From: Phycisphaerales bacterium
Lineage (GTDB): Bacteria; Planctomycetota; Phycisphaerae; Phycisphaerales; UBA1924
Direction: 5' to 3'
Length of the DNA stretch: 62,974 nucleotides
Assembly: GCA_029260515.1 (NCBI GenBank)
Contig: JAJDDC010000049.1
Location: 1 to 62,974 of the forward strand
Below are positions 14,357 through 22,838 of the stretch, one piece after another. The position numbers were made by a program, and so were the translations under genes. Under the pieces are notes generated by a model. The model did no database searches, was not told the origin of the DNA, and saw only the letters and a list, made by a program, of their open reading frames with translations. Each line of letters opens with the position of its first letter. The stretch's first letter is position 1.

Positions 14357-14726
14357 CTGGGACCTCGTCGCCGAGGCTATGAAGGCGGAATACAAGCACC
14401 TCTTGGAGTCTGGGTATTTCAAGCCCGAGAACATCGAAAGGCGTGAGCGCGAAGCCCGCGAAGCGGCGACCACGTGCTGGGTCTACCACCCGCACTACGA
14501 TGACCAAACGCACAGCGAGACGGCGGTTGTCTGCCGGGTAGAGCCGTCCGGCGGCAGGCCGTTGTGCTCGCACGCAGCCGGAAGCATCCCAATGAAGACC
14601 AGCGACTTCGAGTATCTCACGAAGGTAAAGATTTCAGGGCGCGAGTACTGGGGAATCAAATGCCCGCTCTTCGAGGTTAACCTTCGAGAACAGCGAGTTG
14701 TCGAAGCTGTGGAGCAGATAAAGTGA
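14337..14726 (+). CDS. hypothetical protein (129 aa)
   Basis: Helical basic N-terminus, then a mixed domain with scattered Cys (T-T-C-W-V-Y, V-V-C-R-V, P-L-C-S-H, K-C-P-L-F). The cysteines are not in a tight zinc pattern. ATG 14337 lies inside the previous gene. Not recognised. Confidence 0.6.
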   Translation: MPKRTSNWDLVAEAMKAEYKHLLESGYFKPENIERREREAREAATTCWVYHPHYDDQTHSETAVVCRVEPSGGRPLCSHAAGSIPMKTSDFEYLTKVKISGREYWGIKCPLFEVNLREQRVVEAVEQIK

Positions 14727-14755
14727 ACAACTCTCAACCCAACCAGGAGGCCACC

Positions 14756-15079
14756 ATGGCAGCCCAAGGATTCTTTTCCGAGCAGTGGAGTGACGAAAAC
14801 GACAACCCAGCCGGTGGCGTCACGAGTGGACGAGGTTTCACAATCTCGTGGCAAAACGGCCCACTCGGCCGCGGTAACGATCGAAAGGAACCGAACGGTG
14901 CGTTTGTCGAAGACGTGATTGCGGCTGCAAAAGATCGCCTTGAGTTTTATCAGCGCTCTAAGTTCGAGTGCGGGGCGAATGAAGCAGCCATCGAAGCCTT
15001 GAAGGCTGCAATCTGCTGCCTGCAAGACAGGACGAAAGACCGTGAAGATCGCGACGTCGAAGGCACACACGAGACATAG
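14756..15079 (+). CDS. Tad1/Acb2-type nucleotide-sponge candidate (107 aa)
   Basis: Carries the conserved phage pattern G-F-T-I-S-W-Q-N-G-P-L-G-R-G, then N-G-A-F-V-E-D-V-I, D-R-L-E-F-Y-Q, a Cys-x4-A helix (A-I-E-A-L-K-A-A-I) and the terminal R-T-K-D-R-x4-V-E-G-T-H. This is the layout of the Acb2/Tad1 hairpin family, whose studied members bind cyclic nucleotide signals and so block CBASS or Thoeris defence. I chose ATG 14756 because CAGGAGG lies 6 bases upstream; the GTG at 14723 adds 11 residues and also overlaps the previous stop. Ligand specificity cannot be read from sequence. Confidence 0.75.
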   Translation: MAAQGFFSEQWSDENDNPAGGVTSGRGFTISWQNGPLGRGNDRKEPNGAFVEDVIAAAKDRLEFYQRSKFECGANEAAIEALKAAICCLQDRTKDREDRDVEGTHET

Positions 15080-15090
15080 GAATAACGTGT

Positions 15091-15228
15091 AAGGTCGGCC
15101 CCGCATGAAAAAAGCACTACCCGCAAGAGCTGCCGAGTTCTTGCTGATAACCGGGGGACAAGGACCGAGCGCGGTGTGGCAGCAAGCACCTTTAACGCAG
15201 GACGTCCTGGGAGTGGTCCCGACCTTTT
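15091..15228 (+). ncRNA. unassigned structured RNA with complementary hairpin loops
   Basis: A 160-bp gap without a credible protein gene. Ends pair: AAGGTCGG/CCGACCTT (15091-15098/15219-15226), followed by a T run. Inside: CACT(A)CCC/GGGAGTG (15115-15122/15209-15215); hairpin A GCAAGA/TCTTGC (15123-15128/15139-15144) with a 10-nt loop; hairpin B GGTG/CACC (15173-15176/15187-15190) with a 10-nt loop; and a palindromic hairpin CAGG-ACGT-CCTG (15198-15209). Loop A has GCTGCC and loop B has GGCAGC, a perfect 6-bp kissing match within or between molecules. It fits no ribozyme or riboswitch consensus I know. Confidence 0.6.
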
Positions 15229-15243
15229 CAGTGAGATGGGTTT

Positions 15244-15474
15244 ATGAGCAAAGCAAAAGAACCCGCGATCATCTGCATCGCGATCCGCGTTTGCGAGCAG
15301 TGCATCCGTCGCGAGCCGGGGATGTGCCACATGCCTGGGTGTCTGTTCATTCGCTGGAAGCGTGACGAGTTGCCGTACTTTCTCGAGGCGGAAAATCTCC
15401 CAGGACAGGACCATGCAGTGCTCGACGAGGCGAAGGCGAAAGAGTGGGAGGAGATTACAGATGGGAATGGCTGA
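15244..15474 (+). CDS. small Cys-rich protein (76 aa)
   Basis: C-I-A-I-R-V-C-E-Q-C-I-R-R near residues 11-23 and C-H-M-P-G-C near 28-33 suggest a small zinc-binding knuckle, followed by an acidic helix. The ATG at 15244 has a weak ribosome site just after the structured RNA, which could control it. Overlaps the next gene by 14 bp. Confidence 0.55.
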   Translation: MSKAKEPAIICIAIRVCEQCIRREPGMCHMPGCLFIRWKRDELPYFLEAENLPGQDHAVLDEAKAKEWEEITDGNG

Positions 15475-15601
15475 GCCAGGAGCAATCTGCGAGCGCTGCT
15501 CGCGAGAGATCGAGATCGACGAAGTCAACCTGTGCGACGAGTGCGGCTACGATGGGATGTGTAACGACTGTTACGCGGAGCACGACTGCGATGAAGGATA
15601 G
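15461..15601 (+). CDS. small zinc-ribbon-like protein (46 aa)
   Basis: C-E-R-C, C-D-E-C-G and C-N-D-C-Y-A-E-H-D-C in 46 residues: three Cys-pair motifs able to bind one or two zinc ions. ATG 15461 follows GGGAGGAG by 8 bases. Overlaps both neighbours. Too small to assign. Confidence 0.6.
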   Translation: MGMAEPGAICERCSREIEIDEVNLCDECGYDGMCNDCYAEHDCDEG

Positions 15602-15872
15602 AGCGATAGGGCCAAACGTAAAGCGGCTGGTCGTCCACCGAATGTCGCAGCAAGCGGTCCCCGCTGGAGGGGGTCTCGCTGACGGTCTCAAGTTCTTGTC
15701 GGACCCGAAGGGAGTCTCTGACGCGGCGCGGACAGCTACGGAGTGGGTTGAAGAGGCAATCGTGTCTGTCCGCAACGCAATGGGCCGGAACCCGTGGCTT
15801 CACAGCTCGGACGAAGACATCGCGGCGGAGATCCTTCGGAGGCTTAAGAAGATTGAGGAGCAGATAAAGTGA
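15591..15872 (+). CDS. hypothetical helical protein (93 aa)
   Basis: Basic N-terminus, a Gly-rich turn (P-A-G-G-G-L-A-D-G), then helices ending in L-K-K-I-E-E-Q-I-K. The same E-x-I-K ending occurs in the 129-aa protein at 14337-14726, perhaps a shared coupling sequence. Not recognised. Confidence 0.55.
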   Translation: MKDRAIGPNVKRLVVHRMSQQAVPAGGGLADGLKFLSDPKGVSDAARTATEWVEEAIVSVRNAMGRNPWLHSSDEDIAAEILRRLKKIEEQIK

Positions 15873-16453
15873 GCGAAACAAAAGAACCCAGCACGCGTGT
15901 CCTCCGCGAAATTGAACGCAAACTGCGAGACCTCTCTCACCCGGCCGAGCGCCGAGAACTTACCGAGCTACTTATCGTCGCCTCGAAAATCCAAGCGCTC
16001 TACGAGCGCCTCGAGAAGCAGGGCCCGCAGAAGGACCCGAAAGGCGAACCGCCCCAGGTGAAGCTCTCCGAGATCCGCACCGAACGCGGCGAGTCGATTG
16101 TCGGCTGGCACTTCGTCGACATCGACTACGTCTGCCGGCTCTTCTACGAGGAGGACAGGCACAACGGCAAGGGCGGTTACGGCTTCGAATTCTACGCCGT
16201 CGGGTGGTGCGGTGGACGCCGAGGCACGGTCGAAGACGCGAGCCTATTCGATGACGACCCAGACGAAATCAACGTCGAGTGTCTCTGGCACGGCTCCGCT
16301 CGTTTCGACGGCGTGCGGCATCTCTACTGCGGTGACGAGCAGACCGACAACGAGGGCTATTTGTACTACCCGAGATTATCGCGCATCGCCGGAGTTCTCA
16401 CCGAGCTGGCGAAGCTCGAGAAGCGATTCTGTAACGACCCGCCGAAGGATTAG
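15869..16453 (+). CDS. hypothetical protein (194 aa)
   Basis: Helical charged N-terminal 60 residues followed by a beta-rich domain with many aromatic and acidic residues (W-H-F-V-D-I-D-Y-V-C-R-L-F-Y). GTG start at 15869 overlaps the preceding TGA. No catalytic motif seen. Confidence 0.6.
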   Translation: MSETKEPSTRVLREIERKLRDLSHPAERRELTELLIVASKIQALYERLEKQGPQKDPKGEPPQVKLSEIRTERGESIVGWHFVDIDYVCRLFYEEDRHNGKGGYGFEFYAVGWCGGRRGTVEDASLFDDDPDEINVECLWHGSARFDGVRHLYCGDEQTDNEGYLYYPRLSRIAGVLTELAKLEKRFCNDPPKD

Positions 16454-16455
16454 CC

Positions 16456-16839
16456 ATGAGCAGCGAAGAGCGACAAGACAAGCAGTCACGCCACGCCGAG
16501 TGGAACCGCAAGAACATGAAGGTCTTGCGCGCTTCGCCCTTGCACTGGCGCTCGACGAACAGCGGGGAGAATCTCTGCTTCCCGGCGGAGGGCAAGGTCG
16601 ACGTGCAGTTCTACCCGTCGACCGGGCGCTGGTACGTGCCGAGTGAGAATCGGACGTATCGCGGCATGGCGACCTCGTTCATCGTCTGGTACCGCAAGCG
16701 ACTCAAGAGGCTCGCTTCCGCTTCAGGAGGTTCATCGCCTTGCGAGTCTCCTCGGTCCCCAGCCACGACTGGAACTTCGTCGTGTGCAGAAGCCCGAGAA
16801 GTAGAGTCTGACGCACCACAGGGTTGTTCGTCGCCATGA
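16456..16839 (+). CDS. hypothetical protein, convergent overlap with virion gene (127 aa)
   Basis: The N-terminal 85 residues look like a real small domain (F-P-A-E-G-K-V-D-V-Q-F-Y-P-S-T-G-R-W-Y, then M-A-T-S-F-I-V-W-Y). The last 43 residues are Ser/Pro/Ala-rich and antisense to the end of the 1384-aa gene. The stop may have been lost and the reading frame extended into the opposite gene. Last gene of the rightward unit. Confidence 0.55.
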   Translation: MSSEERQDKQSRHAEWNRKNMKVLRASPLHWRSTNSGENLCFPAEGKVDVQFYPSTGRWYVPSENRTYRGMATSFIVWYRKRLKRLASASGGSSPCESPRSPATTGTSSCAEAREVESDAPQGCSSP

Positions 16840-19800
16840 CGGCAGCAGCGACCTTCGAGACCTCCTTCGGCGCGGTCGGGCTCTCGGCAATCTCCTTCAT
16901 CATCTTGTCCACGCCTTCGCGTCCGGCCTTCGTCGCGCTCTTGGCGTTGTAGCCGGCGAGCCGACGCGCCCAGCCGCGGAAGAAGCGCTCACCGAAGGAG
17001 GATCCCAGGCGCGCGGTCATGAACGAACCGACAGAGCCGAGGTTCGCCAGGCCGAGGAAGTGAGTGACCCCGACCCACTTCATCACCTTTCCCGCTGCGT
17101 AGCGCGAGCCGAGCATCTTTCCTGCGATGTGATCCAGCCACTGCCTCGGCAGTCCGATCTTCTTGCCGACAGCCTCGAGCACCTTCTGCGCGCTCGTCTC
17201 CGGCACGAAGTCGTCCTCGTCGAAGGGGAGCCTCTCCCCTGTCTTCTTCGATTTCGCGGGCTTCTTGCCCTTCGAGCTCTTCGCTTTCTTGAGGCCCTTC
17301 TCGACTTGCGGATTGCTGGCCGGCTTGCGCGTCGAGCTCCCTTTCGGGATCTCCGGCTCAGACTTCGGCTTGCCGCCGGTCTGCGGCAGCGGTTCGTGTT
17401 TCCCTGGTAGGCCGGTCGCGTCCGAGGGAGTGCGTGCGGGCGAAGTTCCTTCCGCCGGCGGCTCTCCGCCTCGGCGAATCGGTCGCGGAGTTTCCTTTGG
17501 AGGGGACCCCTTGGCTGCGTTGAGCTTTCGGGTTGCGCGCAGCGCTTGGCGTCCCGGAGATGCGGCGAGCCCGGCCGCTTCGCGGATCTCGTCGAAGAGC
17601 ATCGGGTTCTGCGCGTACCTACCGAGCGCTTCCTTCTGCTCGGTTAGGTCTTTGACTGCGCGACGAGCCGTTGCGATATCTGCGACCTCGATTCTGCCCT
17701 TCTTCTTCGCGCTCGCGAGACGCCGCTTCAGGGTTGACGGCTTCAGCTTGGGGTCTCCGACCCACTTGAGCGCGGCGAGCTCTCCACTGATACTCTTCAT
17801 GCGGCGCGCGACCTCCTTTGCGACCAGGCTCTCCTCTGCGACGAAGGCGTCAATCTCCGCACGCCCAGCGGTGTCGAAGAGGTCGCCCTGAACTTCGCCT
17901 CCCGCCTGCTTGGCGGCCGAGGCGCGAGCGCTCATTCCTGAAGCGACTGCGCCGAGATGTTCAGCCGACTCGTTGGGGTGCGTCTTGAGGCGACGGATCA
18001 GAGCACCTTGCGCGCCGGCGCTGTCCGTTCCACGAGCGATAGCGAGAACCTTGCGCTCAGTGATCGCTTCGTTGAGATAGGCGACCCAAAGGTCCTCCTT
18101 CGCTCGGGTCGCGAGCATGTGCGCGTCCTTCGCTCGGTCCTTCGCCAGCCATCCCTCCGCTTTGAGGGCGCGCTCGTCCATACCAGCGTTACGGAAGAAG
18201 CGCGCGAAGTCTGCGACGCTGCCGCTATCGCCCTTGATATTCTGCCGAGCGCCAAAGACTATCGCGTCCTGCTTCGTCCAGCCGTCCGCCTCGTCGATGA
18301 TTTGCGCTCGAATGCTCTTCGCTCCCTTGCTCTTGGCGAACGCGAGGCGGTGGTGTCCGTCTGCGACCCAAAGCTGCCCGGACTTGTCGCGCCAGAAGGT
18401 CGAGACGCCCTGGTCCCCGGCGTCCCACTCACCTTTGAGCGCACGCTTGGTGGTGACGCCGAACTCGTCGACCTTGCCGCGAAACTGGAATGCCTTGACG
18501 TCAGCCTTTGCGGCGGACGGAACGACCTCGGTCGTATAGATCTTGCGTGACTTGCCCTGATGCTTCGTGACACCCTCGGCGAAATTCCCAACGGTTCCGG
18601 CACGAGCGGCCTTGCCGGCTGCCGATGGAGCTCGGGCTGCAGTCGCCGTCGCTGCTTTCGTCGCAGGTGCTGGCGCCGGCGCTGATGGGATTTCCTTCGC
18701 GGCTTTCGTTGCGCCGACCGATGCCATTTCCGGCTTCGAGGCCGCCTTCTTCGGCTTAACCTTCGGCTTGACGCCGGGGATCCCAGTTTTCGGCAGAGCG
18801 AGGTCGTCGGGGAAGTTGAGCAGCCCGCGCTTGCTCGCCGGACGCGCCGGCAAAGCTGCCATCGCATCGACGAACTCGCCGCCCTGCATGATCTCGAACT
18901 TTTTCAGGCGGTCGATTCTGAATGAGCCGGGGCTGCGCTTGCCGACGTCCCAGTACTGGAGCTGCCCGGCTTGCTGCATGCTGTACCCTTTGCCCCCCTC
19001 GCTCGGGAGGCCCTGCGGCACAGGTTGGCCCCCGTAACCTTTCGCGCCCTTCGCTGCGAGCGGCTGCCTGACCGAAGCGTCAGGGAATAGACGACTCTCG
19101 CCAAGCATGACATCGACCAGCTCTCGCTTCGCGTGCTTCTTCGGCAGCCGGCTTGCCTTCTGGATCACATCGTCCGACACGTGCCAGTCACGAGCAAGCT
19201 CCACGACATCCGGAAGGCCCTTGCTCTCGACTACTCTTCGGTTCGCGCGCAGCCACTCGCCTCGTGAAGCCATCGGGGCGGCCTTCGCCGTGCGGACGAC
19301 CGTCTGCCCTGCCTCGTTCACGAAGGTCACGCGGAAGAGGTCTTGCTCTCCGATTGAGAGGATTGCCTCGAGAGCATTCACTCTGTCTGGGTGCTTGCTG
19401 GCGATGATCCGCTCATCGGGGATCCCAAGCTTCTCTCTCAGCTTGTGGATTGCCGCGAAGCGTCGAATCTGCGGCATCGCCGAAAGGATGTCTCCGATTG
19501 GGCGGGTTGCTCCGTCCTTCACGTCGACCATATTGCGCGACAGGATCTCGTCGTCGACCGGGATTCGTGGCCAAGCCTTCCCCTTCGCTGACGTCCCCGC
19601 GGGTTCGCCGAGAATCGTAGTCTCCGCCGGGCGTGCGCCTACCGGGCCCGTGTCCGCCGGAGTCTCGAGCGGCTTCGCCGGCCTCGGCGCGTCAATTGGA
19701 AGGTCGTCCGCGGCTCGCGCCACCGGAGCGCCAGGGACGTTGTGTGGCCCACCGACAGCCCGGCCAGATGGCAGCACGGCGCCAGGAGAGCCGACCGCAG

Positions 19801-20857
19801 GGTCTGCCGCGATAGCGCTGGGAGGTGGTGCCGCATCGTCCGCGATCCGAACACCAATCTCGGCTGCCTGCTCACGGCTGAGGCCGATGGACGCAGCCTC
19901 GGCAGGAGTCAGCGTATCCGTGGCTCTCTTCGCCATGTCAATCGGACGCACTTGCGCCCCGGCCCGCGTCGCTCCTTCGAGCGCCTCCTTCCCGGCTGCT
20001 CGCGCACCGTAAGCGCTGAGGAAGGGTTTCCCGAGGGCGCTACGGATCACTCCACCACCAAGGCCAGCCCCAAGCTCAAAGGTCGAACCGAGGATGCCCT
20101 CGGTCGCGACTCGCTGCCCTACCTCGCCGAGCGTTGGCTCGTAGCCGGCGAGCTTCGCGACACCCTGCTTGAGAACTTCGGCGGCTGCCCCGCCCGCGCC
20201 GCTACCAGCAACGGTGCCCCCGAAAGCGCCTACGGGACCGCCAGCAGCGAAGCCGAGCGTCCCACCTACGACTCCACCAGCGATGTCGCCAGCAACATTG
20301 ACGACGTCGCCAGCAGCGTCAGCGAAATCCATCATCGTGAAGCTCGACTCGTCTACGACGCGCCACGGGTCATCGCGTCCGCGACGAATGGCGAAATTGA
20401 AACCGCCCATTGGGTAGGTCTCCCAGCCTTGAGACTGGAGCTCGCGCTGCATTGTCTCCGGAGTCGCGGCGAGCGACATCATCCCCATACGACTCGAGTT
20501 CGAAAGCTCCGGGTGCTGCTCGTCGACTGGGCGGAGGGGGGAGTCTCCGGCCTTTCCGTACATGGCAACGTCGAGATGGGAAACCGGCTCAGTGGGTTGG
20601 TACTCGTCAAAAGTCATGCCCCCAGGCTTAGTTGAGCCTCCGGTCGGGCTTGGTTCTTGATAGCTATCAAACGTGATACCGCCTGTCGGGGCCTGCGCCG
20701 ATGGTGCTGGCGGGCTCGGCGCGACCTCGGCCTTGACGGGGAACGAGGGGCCACGTGTTCCGGCGGCAGACGGGAGATCTCTCGGCTGAAGCTTCGCACG
20801 AGCCTGCAAGGTCGCGGGCACTTGCTGTGCGAGGAGGTTATCAAAGGCGCTTGGCAT
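16703..20857 (-). CDS. large internal/ejection protein with ParB-like domain (1384 aa)
   Basis: Residues 30-100 repeat a short motif (G-G-I-T-F-D-S-Y and G-G-M-T-F-D-E-Y). Near 190-260 a Gly/Ala-rich hydrophobic stretch could cross or enter a membrane. Around 820-950 a ParB/DdrB-like nuclease-fold block (V-A-D-G-H-H-R-L-A-F-A and I-x-A-Q-I-I-D) is followed by helical repeats. A Lys/Pro-rich linker and a basic C-terminus end the protein. Very long multidomain proteins at the end of a podovirus virion operon are usually carried in the capsid and injected with DNA. The start is taken at ATG 20857, one base past the upstream TGA; the in-frame extension to 21043 is antisense-like Ser/Arg sequence. 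Confidence 0.65.
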   Translation of the reverse strand: MPSAFDNLLAQQVPATLQARAKLQPRDLPSAAGTRGPSFPVKAEVAPSPPAPSAQAPTGGITFDSYQEPSPTGGSTKPGGMTFDEYQPTEPVSHLDVAMYGKAGDSPLRPVDEQHPELSNSSRMGMMSLAATPETMQRELQSQGWETYPMGGFNFAIRRGRDDPWRVVDESSFTMMDFADAAGDVVNVAGDIAGGVVGGTLGFAAGGPVGAFGGTVAGSGAGGAAAEVLKQGVAKLAGYEPTLGEVGQRVATEGILGSTFELGAGLGGGVIRSALGKPFLSAYGARAAGKEALEGATRAGAQVRPIDMAKRATDTLTPAEAASIGLSREQAAEIGVRIADDAAPPPSAIAADPAVGSPGAVLPSGRAVGGPHNVPGAPVARAADDLPIDAPRPAKPLETPADTGPVGARPAETTILGEPAGTSAKGKAWPRIPVDDEILSRNMVDVKDGATRPIGDILSAMPQIRRFAAIHKLREKLGIPDERIIASKHPDRVNALEAILSIGEQDLFRVTFVNEAGQTVVRTAKAAPMASRGEWLRANRRVVESKGLPDVVELARDWHVSDDVIQKASRLPKKHAKRELVDVMLGESRLFPDASVRQPLAAKGAKGYGGQPVPQGLPSEGGKGYSMQQAGQLQYWDVGKRSPGSFRIDRLKKFEIMQGGEFVDAMAALPARPASKRGLLNFPDDLALPKTGIPGVKPKVKPKKAASKPEMASVGATKAAKEIPSAPAPAPATKAATATAARAPSAAGKAARAGTVGNFAEGVTKHQGKSRKIYTTEVVPSAAKADVKAFQFRGKVDEFGVTTKRALKGEWDAGDQGVSTFWRDKSGQLWVADGHHRLAFAKSKGAKSIRAQIIDEADGWTKQDAIVFGARQNIKGDSGSVADFARFFRNAGMDERALKAEGWLAKDRAKDAHMLATRAKEDLWVAYLNEAITERKVLAIARGTDSAGAQGALIRRLKTHPNESAEHLGAVASGMSARASAAKQAGGEVQGDLFDTAGRAEIDAFVAEESLVAKEVARRMKSISGELAALKWVGDPKLKPSTLKRRLASAKKKGRIEVADIATARRAVKDLTEQKEALGRYAQNPMLFDEIREAAGLAASPGRQALRATRKLNAAKGSPPKETPRPIRRGGEPPAEGTSPARTPSDATGLPGKHEPLPQTGGKPKSEPEIPKGSSTRKPASNPQVEKGLKKAKSSKGKKPAKSKKTGERLPFDEDDFVPETSAQKVLEAVGKKIGLPRQWLDHIAGKMLGSRYAAGKVMKWVGVTHFLGLANLGSVGSFMTARLGSSFGERFFRGWARRLAGYNAKSATKAGREGVDKMMKEIAESPTAPKEVSKVAAAVMATNNPVVRQTLLLGLLHTTKFQSWLGTEETRKAMNLLKRKRAS

Positions 20858-20858
20858 C

Positions 20859-22838
20859 TCAGTACTCGTACGTGCCGGTTCCGTTCGCGACCATCTCGTC
20901 TGCGAGTTTTCGCGGGACCTTCTTCTTTTGCGTCGGGTCTGCCGTCGAACTAACGATAACCGTGTCCCTCTTGTCGAACTGCGCCAACGGGTACTCGGTG
21001 TCGTACGTGGCGGGGTTGTAGAGGCCGAGCTTCTCCCTGCCATTCTCGAGAACCGCCTGCCGCATCTCGAGAAGGATCTTGCGGAAGGCCTCGTTGCTAT
21101 TCTTCATCTGTTGGATTCCGCCGCCGATCCGCTTCGCTTCGTCTTTCGACATCTGCTTGCCGGTCATCTGGAAGATGTAGGCGACGAGAGCGCGGTAGTT
21201 CTTCGCGACGAAGTCCGCCTCTTTCGCGTTGGTGAATCCGAGCTCGTGCATGAACTGCATCCAGCGCCCAGCGGCCCACCCGGTATTGATTCCGTGTTCG
21301 ACCTTTGCAGAGAGGACGCCCTCAAGCTGCCGGGCGGTCGCAAGCGCGCCGGTCATCTCCTCCAGCACCTTCGGCGGCAGTGCGTCATTACCGGCTGCTG
21401 ATAGCTTCCCTTGGAGTTCCCTGAGGGCCAGTTCGAAATCGTCGGAGCGCTTGAACTCAGACTGCTGGAACTTCGCAACAGCGAGTTCGTAAGCCTTCCC
21501 GGCATCGCCACGACCCGCCGCGAACTTGTCAGCGCCAAGCTTCGCAGCACGCTCGTCACCACGCACCTTCAACAGCATGTTGATCTCGTCCGGCGTCGCA
21601 CCGTCAGGAATGCCCTCGACCCCGGCGCGACGAAGAAGCTCGGACATGCGCGTGCCTTTGTCCTCCGAGTCCATCTTCGCGAGCTCGTTGCGAATGCCCG
21701 TGGCTTCGCCGAAGAGCTTGCGCGGCGGTCGGTTCGTGAGTATCTCGGCGGCCGAGGTGAGGTTCATGTTGCCGAGGCCTTCGGAGACCTCCCTGCCGAT
21801 CTCGAGCCACTTGCGCTTGTCGGCGCGCTCGTCCTTTTCCTTGCGAACCTCCTGCGCCGCGTGGTCCTTGTCGAATTTCGACATCGCGTCGGTCGCGAGA
21901 CTGGAGTCGGCGCCCTCTCCAACCCCAACCTGATTCCATCTCGGATCTCGCTGCGGCGTCATGCGCGCGGCGAGAGTTCCTTCCGCTGACGTCGCCGCCT
22001 CAGTCATCGGCCCCTCGAACTCTCCGCCGGTCACGACGGGGCCAGAACCGGAGACGCTGCTCTCATCCTTGCCTCTGCTCGCGATGACGCCGGCAACGCG
22101 AGCCTTCATCTCATCGTTCGCTACTGGAGCCTCGGTGGCGACGGGGGGAGTTGGGCGCTGACCACTTCTAAGTGCCTCCCGATACGCACGCTGCGCTTCG
22201 TTCGGGGAATCATAACCTTCGCCCCTCCAGGCCTCCTTGATAGAGCCCCCGATGTCGGGCCATCCTCTCGGCTGCGGACGGTTGGCGTAGTCTTGGTCAT
22301 CCATTGCGTCGGTAGACCAAAGTCGAGGCCTGGAGGTTCTTTGGTTCGCTCGCAATCCGAGGGGGCTCGGCCCAGTATCTCCTGGCGGAGAGGCATATCC
22401 GTACGGCCCATCCTCGCCAGCCCACGGAGAGTCCGGCACTTTACCACGGCGAATCCGCTTGCCGCGTTCCGTTGCCTTGAGACCTTCGGGGACTCCGCTT
22501 CGAGGGACGTTGTAGAGACCAAAGGGCGCGCCGCGCTGCTCCATCGACAGCGCTTGAACGTCGGACATACCTCGCTCGTCGAACGTCGGCGGCCGTGGCC
22601 CGTAAACCTCCGGAGCGTGTTGCGCTTCGATTGGGCTCATCTGGCTGCCCGCCTGCGGGACCGCCGCCCCTGGTGGCGACACCCCAATGCCAGACCTCGC
22701 AGCAAGGCCAGAGACCGCTGCCGAGTTGTCGGGCTGCGCTTGCGGGGCGAGGTCGCCAGGGAAGGGGACTCCGCCGCCAAAGCTGCGAAGCTTCTCTTCG
22801 ACCTTCTCGAGCAAGAGCTGTCGCTGTTGATCTTGCAT
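20859..22838 (-). CDS. putative internal virion protein (659 aa)
   Basis: The N-terminal 300 residues are Pro/Gly/Arg-rich and probably disordered. The C-terminal 350 are helical and charged (E-V-R-K-E-K-D-E-R-A-D-K-R, then long Ala/Leu/Glu helices), ending in a Lys-rich tail. Adjacent, one-base-spaced genes on both sides are also large helical proteins, so an ejection or core role is likely. No enzyme motif found. Confidence 0.55.
   Translation of the reverse strand: MQDQQRQLLLEKVEEKLRSFGGGVPFPGDLAPQAQPDNSAAVSGLAARSGIGVSPPGAAVPQAGSQMSPIEAQHAPEVYGPRPPTFDERGMSDVQALSMEQRGAPFGLYNVPRSGVPEGLKATERGKRIRRGKVPDSPWAGEDGPYGYASPPGDTGPSPLGLRANQRTSRPRLWSTDAMDDQDYANRPQPRGWPDIGGSIKEAWRGEGYDSPNEAQRAYREALRSGQRPTPPVATEAPVANDEMKARVAGVIASRGKDESSVSGSGPVVTGGEFEGPMTEAATSAEGTLAARMTPQRDPRWNQVGVGEGADSSLATDAMSKFDKDHAAQEVRKEKDERADKRKWLEIGREVSEGLGNMNLTSAAEILTNRPPRKLFGEATGIRNELAKMDSEDKGTRMSELLRRAGVEGIPDGATPDEINMLLKVRGDERAAKLGADKFAAGRGDAGKAYELAVAKFQQSEFKRSDDFELALRELQGKLSAAGNDALPPKVLEEMTGALATARQLEGVLSAKVEHGINTGWAAGRWMQFMHELGFTNAKEADFVAKNYRALVAYIFQMTGKQMSKDEAKRIGGGIQQMKNSNEAFRKILLEMRQAVLENGREKLGLYNPATYDTEYPLAQFDKRDTVIVSSTADPTQKKKVPRKLADEMVANGTGTYEY

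Noticed and set aside
15091..15228. Twister, hammerhead or HDV-like self-cleaving ribozyme
   Set aside because: CCCGCAAG looked twister-like, but it lies in a stable 6-9-bp hairpin and the other conserved positions are absent; no CUGAUGA core for hammerhead.
15105..15365. Protein-coding frame of 86 aa across the structured RNA
   Set aside because: No ribosome site, it overlaps a better-supported gene in another frame, and it crosses the paired helices.
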